34,710 bases of DNA from JACQFK01 sp964619955 (GCA_964619955.1 CAZUJF010000051.1:1-34710); one strand, 5' to 3'. Positions 1 through 7,612 are shown, counted from the first letter of the stretch. Notes: generated by a model not told the origin, from the sequence alone. Made by a program: numbers and translations.

Positions 1-180
1 AAGCCGTAGCGGCTGTGGCGCGATATCGAGGATCAACTCTGCGGAAAGTGAGACTGGAAGGATCGCTTGCCTTCTTAGCCCTCCCTCCTCCGTCTCCATG
101 GACGCACTTTGGCAGGGAGCGAATCTGAATCCAGAAGCCTCCCGTCGGCGTACTTCAACTGTTTCCCAAGGAGCCGCTTC
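1..180. other. Non-coding leader, nothing assignable
   Basis: No reading frame here has family resemblance, and the short frames crossing it are shadows of the downstream gene. A ribosome binding site AAGGAG lies at 167-172. I could not find a convincing -35/-10 pair. The end of an upstream gene may lie outside the window. Confidence 0.5.
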
Positions 181-750
181 ATGCGATATTCGGCGACACT
201 GGCCCTGGCGCTCGCCTGCCTGGCGGCCGCCCCGGCCCAGGAGAAGAAGAAAAAAGTGGTCCTGCCCCCCGACTCCGTCTTCCTCATCCCCGTGAAGACC
301 CTTGAGGGGAAGCCCGCCGACCTCAGGGAGCACGCGGGCTCCGTCACCCTGATCGTCAATCTCGCCTCGCGCTGAGGGCAGACCCCTCAATACTCCGGTC
401 TGGAGAAGCTGCACGGCGACCTGAAGGCGAAAGGTTTCGCCGTCCTCGGTTTCCCATGCAATGATTTCGGCGGCCAGGACCCCGGATCCGCCCAGGAGAT
501 CCGCGAGTTCTGCACGTCCAAGTACAACGTCAGCTTCCCGATGTTCGAGAAGGCCGTCGTCAAAGAGGGCAAGGACCAGTCCCCGCTCTTCGCGGCGCTG
601 CAGAAGCAGTCCAAGGAACTGCCGAACTGGAATTTCTCCAAGTACCTCGTCGGGAAGTCCGGCAGGGTGATCAAGTTCTACAAGAACTCGGTCAAGCCGG
701 ACGACGCCGAGCTGCTCAAGGACATCCAGGCCGCGCTCGCGGCGAAATAG
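181..750 (+). CDS. Selenocysteine-containing glutathione peroxidase (TGA at codon 65 = Sec)
   Basis: Exported peroxidase of the glutathione peroxidase family, reducing hydroperoxides with thiol or thioredoxin-type donors. The frame is 189 codons if the TGA at 373-375 is read as selenocysteine. That TGA sits exactly where the family has its catalytic Cys/Sec (NLASR-U-GQTPQY), and homology continues without a break: GFPCNDFGGQ at 90-99 and WNFSKYLV at 150-157. Catalytic partners Gln99, Trp150 and Asn151 are present. Residues 1-20 are a signal peptide (positive n-region, hydrophobic core, APAQ end). AAGGAG at 167-172 supports the ATG at 181. Cys93 and Cys111 could resolve the selenenic acid. A gene caller would split or truncate this gene. 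It ends 3 bp before the convergent SGNH hydrolase. A pseudogene is unlikely because only the catalytic codon is a stop and a SECIS-like hairpin follows. Confidence 0.9.
376..412 (+). promoter_or_regulatory. Bacterial SECIS-like hairpin
   Basis: Right after the in-frame TGA (373-375), CTCC (393-396) pairs with GGAG (402-405) around a five-base loop GGTCT. The loop starts 21 nt after the TGA. GGUCU is the apical loop of the E. coli fdhF SECIS that SelB binds, and the spacing fits bacterial SECIS elements. A possible lower stem is GCAG (378-381) with CTGC (409-412). The upper stem is short (4 bp), so the structure is less stable than fdhF. Role inferred from position and loop sequence. Confidence 0.75.
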
Positions 751-753
751 CGT

Positions 754-1926
754 TCAGCGGCCGCCCTTGAGGATCGCCTCGAGGACCGTCGCCGACACGA
801 GCTCGTGGCCGAGCGGTCCCAGGTGGACCTTGTCGCTGCAGAAGAGCGCCTCTTTGTTGTCCTTGCCCGCCGCGAGGAAGGCCTTCTCCGTGTCCGCGAG
901 CCCCGCCTTCCGTTCCGCCGCCACCGCGCGCGCGGCGTCCGCGAGTTCGGTCCGGGTCGTCCACTTTTCGACCCCCGGGACGGTCGTCATCAGCAGGACG
1001 TCGGATTTCCCCTTCGTCAGGCGGCGGACGCGGTCGACGGCCTCCCGCAGCGTCTCCTGGAACATCGCGCCGCGCATGCCGGACTCCCAGTCGTTCGCGC
1101 CGAAGCAGATCGTGACGAGGTCCGGCTCCGGCGTGCCCGCCACCCAGCGGGGCATCATGATGAGGTTCTGGCGCAGCTCGGTGCCGCCGATCGCGGGGTT
1201 CACCAGCTTCACGTCGACCTTGTACTTGTCCTTCAGCGTCTTCACGAAAAGACCGGGCCAGTTCACCGGCTTGTTCGCCCAGTGGCGGACGTCGGTCAGC
1301 GAGTCGCCCATGGTCACGACGGTGATGGGTTTGCCCGCCTTGATCTTGGCCACCACGCGTTCGAGGGGGGCGCCCGTCGGAAGATGCAGGTTCTTGTCCT
1401 GCTCGATCTTCGCCTCCAGTCGGATCTCGTCGATCGCGTAGCTGTGCGCGACGCTGTCGTCCCGCCAGTACCACCACTTGCCGAACCAGAGGGCGGACAG
1501 CCTGGACGGCGCGTTGCCGGTCTTGGGATCGAGGAATTTGGCCTGGGGCGGGGGCATGGCGGGGAGCAGGTCCCGCCAGGCGAAGCTGATCTTCCGCCAC
1601 TCGGTGGAGTCGAGCGGGAAGGCGACGTCGTAGCGGCAGGCGTAGTCCTCGTTCCAGATGAACTGGAGGCCGCCGAAGGATTTGGAGCCGTCGCCCTTGA
1701 CCCAGAAGGAGAAGCCCTCCGCCTGGTCCCAGGAGGCTTGTCCGGCGATGGGGCTCATGAAGAAGACGCCGGTGTTGGCGTCGGCGAAGCTGAACTTCGC
1801 GGCTTTGCCGACCTTGCCCTCGACGAGTTCGAAGCTGCCCTTCTCCTTCGGGGGCCGGATCTTGACGTCGTCCATGGAGTGGATGAGGGCGGCATCCTGG
1901 AGGGCGAGGAGCAGCAGGGGGATCAT
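754..1926 (-). CDS. SGNH/GDSL-type hydrolase with N-terminal carbohydrate-binding-like domain
   Basis: Probable exported esterase of 390 aa. The C-terminal half has the SGNH blocks: GDSLTD at 207-212 (nucleophile Ser209), IGG at 246-248, GAND at 276-279 and the Asp365/His368 pair in SDKVH. Residues about 15-175 look like a jelly-roll ligand-binding domain, rich in Trp and Phe, often found with carbohydrate-active enzymes; this is a fold-level guess. I chose the ATG at 1926 because GGAG lies 9 nt before it, whereas the in-frame ATG at 1935 abuts the same GGAG. The N-terminus from 1926 is MIPLLLLALQ, the very short hydrophobic start also seen in the 10-17 kb operon. Convergent with the selenoprotein gene (3 bp apart). 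A likely substrate is an acetylated sugar, unproven. Confidence 0.85.
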   Translation of the reverse strand: MIPLLLLALQDAALIHSMDDVKIRPPKEKGSFELVEGKVGKAAKFSFADANTGVFFMSPIAGQASWDQAEGFSFWVKGDGSKSFGGLQFIWNEDYACRYDVAFPLDSTEWRKISFAWRDLLPAMPPPQAKFLDPKTGNAPSRLSALWFGKWWYWRDDSVAHSYAIDEIRLEAKIEQDKNLHLPTGAPLERVVAKIKAGKPITVVTMGDSLTDVRHWANKPVNWPGLFVKTLKDKYKVDVKLVNPAIGGTELRQNLIMMPRWVAGTPEPDLVTICFGANDWESGMRGAMFQETLREAVDRVRRLTKGKSDVLLMTTVPGVEKWTTRTELADAARAVAAERKAGLADTEKAFLAAGKDNKEALFCSDKVHLGPLGHELVSATVLEAILKGGR

Positions 1927-2002
1927 GCGGCGCATCTCCGAATAGGGACGGTCATTCTACGTGATCCGTGGAGCCCGCGTTTCCGGATATAACGCCGGCG
2001 GG

Positions 2003-2008
2003 TACAAT
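2003..2008 (+). promoter_or_regulatory. Possible -10 box (TACAAT) before yjbQ-like gene
   Basis: TACAAT lies 10 nt before the ATG at 2019, implying a very short or absent leader. The best -35 at 17 bp spacing (TTTCCG) is weak. No strong ribosome binding site is visible, which would fit a short-leader transcript. Confidence 0.35.
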
Positions 2009-2018
2009 CGGAGCCCGG

Positions 2019-2426
2019 ATGAAGACCCGGATCCTGACCGTGCGCGCCCCGCGCCGGGGCTTGCATGAGATCACGGCGGAGCTTGCCCGGGCCGTGGCGG
2101 AGAGCGGCGTGAAGGAAGGGCTCTGCAACGTCTTCATCCGGCACACCTCGGCGAGCCTGATCATCCAGGAGAACTACGACGCCTCGGCGCGGCGGGACCT
2201 GGAGACGTTCCTCGACCGGCTGGCGCCGGCGGGTGCCGCGTGGATGACGCACACGCTCGAGGGGCCGGACGACATGCCGAGCCACCTCAAAGCCGTCCTC
2301 ACCCAGGTGAACCTGACGATCCCGGTGCTGGAGGGGCGGCTGGGCTTGGGCACCTGGCAGGGGGTCTACCTCTGGGAGCACCGGGACGACCCCACGCCGC
2401 GCGAACTGCTCGTCTCGGTCTATTAG
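2019..2426 (+). CDS. yjbQ: YjbQ/UPF0047 family protein (secondary thiamine-phosphate synthase type)
   Basis: Small cytosolic protein of 135 aa matching the UPF0047/YjbQ family along its whole length. Visible family blocks are CNVFIRHTSASLIIQEN near residues 38-54 with the conserved His-Thr-Ser, DDMPSHLK near 86-93, and LGLGTWQGVYLWEH near 108-121. Some members have weak thiamine-phosphate synthase activity and complement thiE mutants; the physiological role is uncertain. Start chosen at 2019: the longer in-frame start at 1968 adds 17 residues with no family similarity and would run through the likely -10 box. The stop overlaps that of the convergent alcohol dehydrogenase by four bases (TTAG). 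Confidence 0.88.
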   Translation: MKTRILTVRAPRRGLHEITAELARAVAESGVKEGLCNVFIRHTSASLIIQENYDASARRDLETFLDRLAPAGAAWMTHTLEGPDDMPSHLKAVLTQVNLTIPVLEGRLGLGTWQGVYLWEHRDDPTPRELLVSVY

Positions 2427-3541
2427 AGCGAGGCCCGGAGGATGGCCTCGAGCTCGGCGTCGCTGAGCTCGACGGGATTGCTCCGCATCGAGCCGCCCCG
2501 CGAGGCCTTCACGATGGGAGCGATGTCGGCGGCCGTCAGCCCGTAGTGAGACAGGGACTTCACCTCGAGCCGGCGCCGCAGCTCGTCCAGCCCCCGCAGC
2601 AACTCGTCCCCGCCGCTGAAGTCGAGCAGGCCCGCCACTTCGTCGTAGCGCGCGAGCGCGCGGCTCGACGGCGCCCGGGACCGCAGGGCCGCCAGGTTGC
2701 CCCGCGTCGTCTCCACCAGCAGCGCCGCGCAGCCCGTCCCGTGCGCGATTGCGCAGCGTCCTCCCAGCGGCGCCACCAGCCCGTGCACCGCGCCCAGGCC
2801 GGCGTTCGCCAGCACCATGCCGCCCCAGAGGCTCGCCAGCGCCATCGCTTCCACGTCGGGCCGCCCGTCCGCCAGCGCCCGCAGTCCGCGCCCGGCGAGC
2901 CGCAGGCCCGGCAGCGCCAGCGCGTCCGTCATCGCCTGCGCCCCGGTCGAGACGTATCCCTCGATCAGGTGCGTCAGCGCGTCCAGCCCGGCCGAAGCGG
3001 CCACCGCCCGCGGCGCGCCCGCCGCAAGCTCCGGATCCACGATCGCCACCCGCGGCATCAGCAGGTCATGCCGTATCGAGCGCTTGACCTGCAGATCGGG
3101 CACCCGGATCACGGCGTTCTTCGTCGCCTCCGAGCCGCTGCCCGCCGTCGTCGGCACCGCGATGAAGGGCAGGGGAGGACGCTCGATCTTGCGGTCGCCC
3201 ACCTGTTCCAGGAAGTCCCGGACGCTGCCCTCGTGGACGACGACGCCCGCGATCGCCTTGGCCGTGTCGAGCACGCTGCCGCCGCCGACGGCGAGGATGA
3301 CGTCCGCCCCCGCCTCCCGGCAGCGTCGCACGCCCTCGTCCACGGTCGCGACCTCCGGCTCGCCGGAGACGGAATGTCGCGGAAGGGGCTTCAGCGTCGC
3401 CGCGATCGGGAGGGACTCGAACGAGCGGGCGCCCGTGACGAGGAAGGGACGGCGCCCGAAGCGCGCGCAGACCTCGAGGACCTTCCAGGACTCCCCGGCT
3501 CCGAAGCGGATCTCGGACGGCCCGATCTGCGCGAACGACAC
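2423..3541 (-). CDS. Iron-containing (group III) alcohol dehydrogenase
   Basis: NAD(P)-dependent Fe-ADH of 372 aa. It shows the nucleotide-binding GGGSVLD (86-92), the PTTAGSGSE block (130-138) and all four metal ligands of the family: Asp187, His191, His253 and His267. The substrate cannot be read from sequence; family members reduce or oxidise lactaldehyde, butanol, glycerol, maleylacetate and others. The start is GTG at 3541, whose G is the last base of the upstream gene's TAG (TAGTG), so the two are translationally coupled. Third gene of the pyruvate carboxylase operon. The LsrG-like neighbour hints at a small carbonyl or hydroxy-ketone substrate (inference). Confidence 0.9.
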   Translation of the reverse strand: MSFAQIGPSEIRFGAGESWKVLEVCARFGRRPFLVTGARSFESLPIAATLKPLPRHSVSGEPEVATVDEGVRRCREAGADVILAVGGGSVLDTAKAIAGVVVHEGSVRDFLEQVGDRKIERPPLPFIAVPTTAGSGSEATKNAVIRVPDLQVKRSIRHDLLMPRVAIVDPELAAGAPRAVAASAGLDALTHLIEGYVSTGAQAMTDALALPGLRLAGRGLRALADGRPDVEAMALASLWGGMVLANAGLGAVHGLVAPLGGRCAIAHGTGCAALLVETTRGNLAALRSRAPSSRALARYDEVAGLLDFSGGDELLRGLDELRRRLEVKSLSHYGLTAADIAPIVKASRGGSMRSNPVELSDAELEAILRASL

Positions 3542-3843
3542 TACAGGTAGGGTTCCGGCGCGACCGTGGTGAACTTGTCGCTCGTGCGTGTGCCAGCCTG
3601 GTACTGCTCCACTTCGGCCCGCCAGCGCGCGTAGTGCGCGGTCTGCTGGTGCGCCTTGAACGCGGCCTCGTCCGTGTAGACCTCGTAAAGCGCGATCTTC
3701 AGCGGCTGGTCCACCTGTTGCATCACGTCGAAGCGCAGGTTGCCGGGTTCCTTGCGGGAGCAGCCCGAATTGTACGCGGCGAGTTCCAGAAGCTGCCGGA
3801 TCTTGTCCGGCTTCGCCTCGATGCGGACCACGACGTGGTACAT
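3541..3843 (-). CDS. Antibiotic biosynthesis monooxygenase-fold protein, LsrG/YgiN-like
   Basis: 100-aa dimeric ferredoxin-like (ABM) protein. The block GNLRFDVMQQ followed by YEVYTDEAAFKAHQQTAHY is close in pattern to LsrG, the isomerase acting on phosphorylated autoinducer-2 (P-HPD), and to the quinol monooxygenase YgiN. Such proteins often handle small diketones or quinols; which applies here is unknown. AGGAGG, overlapping the stop of the pyruvate carboxylase gene, sits 7-8 nt before the ATG, and the stop codon touches the GTG of the alcohol dehydrogenase. It is the middle gene of a tightly packed three-gene operon. No lsrF/lsrK homologue is visible, so an AI-2 role is only a possibility. 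Confidence 0.82.
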   Translation of the reverse strand: MYHVVVRIEAKPDKIRQLLELAAYNSGCSRKEPGNLRFDVMQQVDQPLKIALYEVYTDEAAFKAHQQTAHYARWRAEVEQYQAGTRTSDKFTTVAPEPYL

Positions 3844-3855
3844 GCGGGAACCCTC

Positions 3856-6800
3856 CTACTTGCGCACGTCCGGCGTGGGGTCGACGGCGGCCGGCTCCAG
3901 GACGACGAGCAGGTCCTTCGATTCCACGGTGGCGCCCGCGGGCACGTGCACCTCGCGCACCGTTCCGGCGAAGGGGGAGTACACGGAGGTCTCCATCTTC
4001 ATCGCCTCGATGCCGAGCAGCTTCTGTCCGCGGGCGACCGGCTGGCCCTTGCTCACGACGACCTGCACGACCTTGCCGGGCATGGGGGCGGCGATGTGGC
4101 CGGGGTTGTCCGGGTCGGCCTTCGGCCGGGTTTCCTTGACGCCTTTGAGCGTCTTGTCGGCGACGCGGACCTGGCGCGGGACCCCGTTGAGCTCGAAGAA
4201 GACCGCCCGCGTCCCGTCGATTTCGGGCTCGCCGACCGCGATGAACTTGATGATGAGCGACTTGCCCGGGTCGATCTCGACGGTGATCTCCTGCCCGGGT
4301 TTCATGCCGTAGAAGAAGACGTCCGTCGGGAAGACCGAGGTGTCCCCGAAGTTCCGGCGGTGCGCCTCGTACTCCAGGAAGACGGAGGGATACATCAGGT
4401 AGCTCATGAGATCCAGATCCGTAGGCTGGACCTTGATCTTGCCCTTGAGCTCGCCCCGGATCTCCTCAAGATCCACGGCGGGCAGGGCGTCGGCCGGCCG
4501 GCCCTTCAGGGGCTTCCGGTCCTTGAGGATGATCTGCTGGACCTTCTTGGGCCAGCCGCCCTGCGGACGGCCGAGGCGGCCCTCCATGAGCTCGACGACG
4601 GACTTCGGGAAGGACAGCTCGCGCTTCTCGTCGAGCACGTCCTGCGCCTTGAGGTTGTTGGTGACGAGGTAGAGCGTCATGTCCCCGACGACCTTGCTCG
4701 AGGGGGTCACCTTGACGATGTCCCCGAAGAGCCGGTTGACGTCGGCGTAGGTCTTGAGGATCTCGCGCCAGCGCGCCCCCAGGCCCAGGCTCGCCGCCTG
4801 CTCCTTGAGGTTCGTGAGCTGCCCGCCCGGGATCTCATGCTGGTAGACTTGCGAGGTCCCCGCGCGCATGCCGCTCTCGAAGGGGTAGTACAGTTCGCGG
4901 ATGCTCTCCCAGTAGTCGCTGCAGCGGTTGAGGGACTCGATGTCGAGGCCCGGATCCCGCTCCGTGTTCTTGAACGCCTCGCAGAGCGAGTTGAGGTTGG
5001 GCTGGCTCATGAGGCCGCTCATGGAGGAGATCGCCGCGTCCGCGATGTGGACGCCGGACTCCGCGGCCTTGATGACGGACGCCGCCTGCAGGCCCGCGGT
5101 GTCGTGCGTGTGGAAGTGGATCGGGATGCCGACCTCCTCCCGCAGCGTCTTGACGAGCTTCTGCGCCGCGTAGGGTTTGCAGAGCCCCGCCATGTCCTTG
5201 ATGCCGAGGATGTGCACGCCGATCTTCTCGAGCTGCTTGGCGAGCTTGACGTAGTACTTGAGGTCGTACTTGTCGCGCTTCGGGTCGAGCAGGTCGCCCG
5301 TGTAGCAGATCGCGCCTTCGCAGAGGGCCCCGGACTTCAGCACGGCCTCCAGCGAGGGCCGCATGTTCTCGATCCAGTTGAAGCAGTCGAAGACGCGGAA
5401 GACGTCGATGCCCGCCCCCGCGGCCGTCTTGACGAACGCGGCGACCACCTCGTCGCGGTAGTTCGTGTAGCCCACCGCATTGCCGGCGCGCAGCAGCATC
5501 TGGAAGAGGATATTCGGGATCTCCCGCCGCAGGACGGCGAGGCGCTCCCAGGGATCCTCCTTGAGGAAGCGCATCGCGGTGTCGAACGTCGCGCCGCCCC
5601 ACATCTCGAGGCTGAAAAGGTCGGGGAGCTTGCGCGCCACGTAGGGCGCGATGCGGAGCAGGTCGGCCGTCCGGAAGCGCGTCGCGAGCAGGCTCTGGTG
5701 CGCGTCGCGGAACGTGGTGTCCGTGAGCAGCAGCACCTGCTGCTCCATGATCCAGCGGGAGAACTTCGCGGGGCCCAGTTCCCGGAACTTGTCGCGCGTG
5801 CCCGGCGGGATGGCCTCGGTCAGGTCGATCAGGGGCGTTTCGGGCTCCGGCAGCGTCCGGCCGTCCGTGCGCCCCCGCACCTCGGGGCTGCCGTTGACGA
5901 TGATGTCCCCGACGAACGTGAGCACCTTCGAGGCGCGGTCGCGCTTCGGGGCCCAGCGCACCAGCTCGGGCGTCGAGTCGATGAACGTCGTGGTCGCCTC
6001 GCCCGACTGGAAGGCCGGATGGAGGAGCAGGTTCTCGAGGAAGGGGATGTTGGTCTTGACGCCGCGCACGCGGAATTCGCGCAGGGCGCGGTCCATGCGC
6101 CGGATCGTCTGCTCGAAGGTCGGCGCCGAGGCGGTCACCTTCACGAGCAGGGAGTCGTAGTACGGCGTGATCGTCGCGCCGCTGTACGCGGTGCCGCCGT
6201 CGAGGCGGACGCCGAAGCCGGCGGGCGAGCGGTAGTGCGTGATGCGGCCGAAATCCGGGATGAAGCGGTTCTCGGGGTCCTCGGTCGTGACCCGGCACTG
6301 CATGCCGAAGCCGCGCGTCTCGATCTTCTCCTGCTCCGGGATGCCCACCGGAGGCTCGTGCATCGGCAGCCCCTGCGCGATCAGGATCTGCGAGCGCACG
6401 AGGTCCACCCCGGTGACCACCTCGGTGACCGTGTGCTCCACCTGGATGCGCGGGTTGACCTCGATGAAGTAGAACTCGTTGCGGTCGGCGTCGACGAGGA
6501 ATTCGACGGTCGCCGCGTTGCTGAGCCCCGCCCTGGTGACGAGGGCCACGGCGGCGTTCGCGAGCGCCTTGCGGAGTTTCGGATCGAGGTTCGGCGCGGG
6601 CGCGATCTCGACGACCTTCTGGTGGCGGCGCTGCACGGAGCAGTCGCGCTCCCAGAGATGCACGATCTCCCCGTGCTGGTCGCCGAGCACCTGGACTTCG
6701 ATGTGCTTGGCGCGCGGGACGTAGCGCTCGAGGAAGACGGCGTCGTTGCCGAAGGCGCTGCCCGCCTCCCGGCGCGCCTCCTCCAGCAGGCTTTCCAGTT

Positions 6801-7326
6801 CCTCGGCCTTGTGCACGACGCGCATGCCGCGTCCGCCGCCGCCGAAGCTGGCCTTCATGATGAGCGGGAAGCCGATCCGCTTGGCCTCCTTCTTCAGGGA
6901 CGGGCCGGGCTTGACGGGGCCGTCGCTGCCCGGGAGCACCGGCAGGCCCGCCTCGATCGCCAGCTTGCGCGCCGCGACCTTGTCGCCGAAAAGCTCTAGG
7001 ACCTCGGGCGTGGGCCCGACGAACTGGATGCCGGCGTCGCGGCAGGCGCGCGCGAACTCGGCGTTCTCGGAGAGGAAGCCGTAGCCTGGGTGGATGGCGT
7101 CCACCTTGACGCGTTTCGCCAGGGCGATGATGCCCTTGATGTCGAGATAGGCGGCGACGGGCCCCTTGCCCTGGCCGATCTGGTAGGACTCGTCCGCCTT
7201 GAAGCGGTGCAGGCAGAAGCGGTCCTCGTGCGCGTAAATCGCGATCGTCCGGATGCCGAGTTCCGAGGCCGCCCGGAACACGCGGATCGCGATCTCGCTG
7301 CGGTTGGCGACCAGTAGACGCTGCAT
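3856..7326 (-). CDS. pyc: Pyruvate carboxylase, single-chain
   Basis: Biotin-dependent enzyme carboxylating pyruvate to oxaloacetate. 1156 aa, the normal length for the single-chain form, with all domains in order: ATP-grasp biotin carboxylase (residues 1 to about 450, with the glycine-rich GGGGRGMR loop), carboxyltransferase of the HMG-CoA-lyase-like TIM-barrel type (starting near TDTTFRDAHQSLLATR), the allosteric/linker region, and a C-terminal biotinyl domain with AMKM, biotinylated Lys about 1110. Start chosen at 7326: MQRLLVANRSEIAIR is the standard N-terminus, and the 31 extra in-frame residues upstream pass through the promoter -10 box. First gene of an operon with the ABM-fold protein and Fe-ADH. 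A standard anaplerotic enzyme; only its company is unusual. Confidence 0.96.
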   Translation of the reverse strand: MQRLLVANRSEIAIRVFRAASELGIRTIAIYAHEDRFCLHRFKADESYQIGQGKGPVAAYLDIKGIIALAKRVKVDAIHPGYGFLSENAEFARACRDAGIQFVGPTPEVLELFGDKVAARKLAIEAGLPVLPGSDGPVKPGPSLKKEAKRIGFPLIMKASFGGGGRGMRVVHKAEELESLLEEARREAGSAFGNDAVFLERYVPRAKHIEVQVLGDQHGEIVHLWERDCSVQRRHQKVVEIAPAPNLDPKLRKALANAAVALVTRAGLSNAATVEFLVDADRNEFYFIEVNPRIQVEHTVTEVVTGVDLVRSQILIAQGLPMHEPPVGIPEQEKIETRGFGMQCRVTTEDPENRFIPDFGRITHYRSPAGFGVRLDGGTAYSGATITPYYDSLLVKVTASAPTFEQTIRRMDRALREFRVRGVKTNIPFLENLLLHPAFQSGEATTTFIDSTPELVRWAPKRDRASKVLTFVGDIIVNGSPEVRGRTDGRTLPEPETPLIDLTEAIPPGTRDKFRELGPAKFSRWIMEQQVLLLTDTTFRDAHQSLLATRFRTADLLRIAPYVARKLPDLFSLEMWGGATFDTAMRFLKEDPWERLAVLRREIPNILFQMLLRAGNAVGYTNYRDEVVAAFVKTAAGAGIDVFRVFDCFNWIENMRPSLEAVLKSGALCEGAICYTGDLLDPKRDKYDLKYYVKLAKQLEKIGVHILGIKDMAGLCKPYAAQKLVKTLREEVGIPIHFHTHDTAGLQAASVIKAAESGVHIADAAISSMSGLMSQPNLNSLCEAFKNTERDPGLDIESLNRCSDYWESIRELYYPFESGMRAGTSQVYQHEIPGGQLTNLKEQAASLGLGARWREILKTYADVNRLFGDIVKVTPSSKVVGDMTLYLVTNNLKAQDVLDEKRELSFPKSVVELMEGRLGRPQGGWPKKVQQIILKDRKPLKGRPADALPAVDLEEIRGELKGKIKVQPTDLDLMSYLMYPSVFLEYEAHRRNFGDTSVFPTDVFFYGMKPGQEITVEIDPGKSLIIKFIAVGEPEIDGTRAVFFELNGVPRQVRVADKTLKGVKETRPKADPDNPGHIAAPMPGKVVQVVVSKGQPVARGQKLLGIEAMKMETSVYSPFAGTVREVHVPAGATVESKDLLVVLEPAAVDPTPDVRK

Positions 7327-7350
7327 CTTGGGTCTCTTCGAAGGACGCGG

Positions 7351-7380
7351 ATTATAGCCAAAGGCCGAGGGCACGGGCAA
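7351..7380 (-). promoter_or_regulatory. Sigma-70-type promoter of the pyruvate carboxylase operon
   Basis: On the minus strand TTGCCC (7375-7380) is followed after 18 bp by a perfect TATAAT (7351-7356), about 25 bp before the ATG at 7326. The sigma-54 enhancer-like palindrome at 7394-7418 lies just upstream of the -35, so a protein bound there could also affect this divergent promoter (inference). Confidence 0.6.
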
Positions 7381-7393
7381 GAAGCGGTCCGAC

Positions 7394-7418
7394 CGACAAA
7401 AGTGTCGATTTCGCGACA
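7394..7418 (+). promoter_or_regulatory. Enhancer-like palindrome upstream of sigma-54 promoter (CGACA-N4-TGTCG-N6-CGACA)
   Basis: Three alternating half-sites: CGACA (7394-7398), TGTCG (7403-7407) and CGACA (7414-7418). The first pair forms CGACA-N4-TGTCG, the same dyad found upstream of the second sigma-54 promoter at 31340-31353. The second pair also fits TGT-N10-ACA, the format used by NifA-type enhancer-binding proteins. It lies 43-67 bp upstream of the -24 GG, a usual place for an upstream activating site. The binding protein is not in this window. Confidence 0.55.
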
Positions 7419-7459
7419 CGGGAGGGGGGTGCGGCCGGAGCCGCGCTGGAGCGGGGGTC

Positions 7460-7475
7460 TGGCACGCCCCTTGCT
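7460..7475 (+). promoter_or_regulatory. Sigma-54 (RpoN) promoter, -24/-12
   Basis: TGGCACGCCCCTTGCT matches the consensus TGGCAC-N5-TTGCW at every fixed position; GG (7461-7462) and GC (7473-7474) have the required 10-base spacing. The predicted transcript starts near 7486 and runs into the lipoprotein gene at 7613 through a leader of about 125 nt containing a strong hairpin. A possible second, housekeeping -10 (TATACT, 7576-7581) lies closer to the gene. Confidence 0.65.
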
Positions 7476-7519
7476 TAAACCCTGGAGTCTTCTCAACCGA
7501 CCATCACCCTCATTGGGTT

Positions 7520-7546
7520 GCAGGGGGGCCGCCGAGGCCCCCCTGC
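7520..7546 (+). other. Strong GC hairpin in the sigma-54 leader
   Basis: Perfect 11-bp inverted repeat GCAGGGGGGCC / GGCCCCCCTGC around the loop GCCGA. No T-run follows, so it is not a standard intrinsic terminator. It may be an RNA structure of the leader, the 3' end of a short RNA, or an attenuator-like pause site. Function unknown. Confidence 0.5.
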
Positions 7547-7612
7547 GATCCCCCTTAAACGCACGCTTCCCCTGCTATACTCTCCCCGGATCGCTTTTCC
7601 GAGGAGAGCTTC

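Noticed and set aside
181..375. GPx as a pseudogene or sequencing error at the TGA
   Set aside because: The only stop is exactly at the catalytic codon, the frame is intact on both sides and a SECIS-like loop follows.
3634..6999. Open frame of 1121 codons on the plus strand opposite pyruvate carboxylase
   Set aside because: Arg/Leu/Asp-rich shadow caused by GC-rich third positions; no domain, and the minus strand is clearly coding.
7327..7419. N-terminal extension of pyruvate carboxylase
   Set aside because: The extra residues are not conserved and the region holds a perfect -10 box.
7520..7546. Hairpin as an intrinsic terminator
   Set aside because: No T-run follows; kept only as an RNA structure or regulatory element.
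7514..7561. Tiny peptide gene (TTG start) in the sigma-54 leader
   Set aside because: About 15 codons, no ribosome binding site; the sequence is explained by the GC hairpin.
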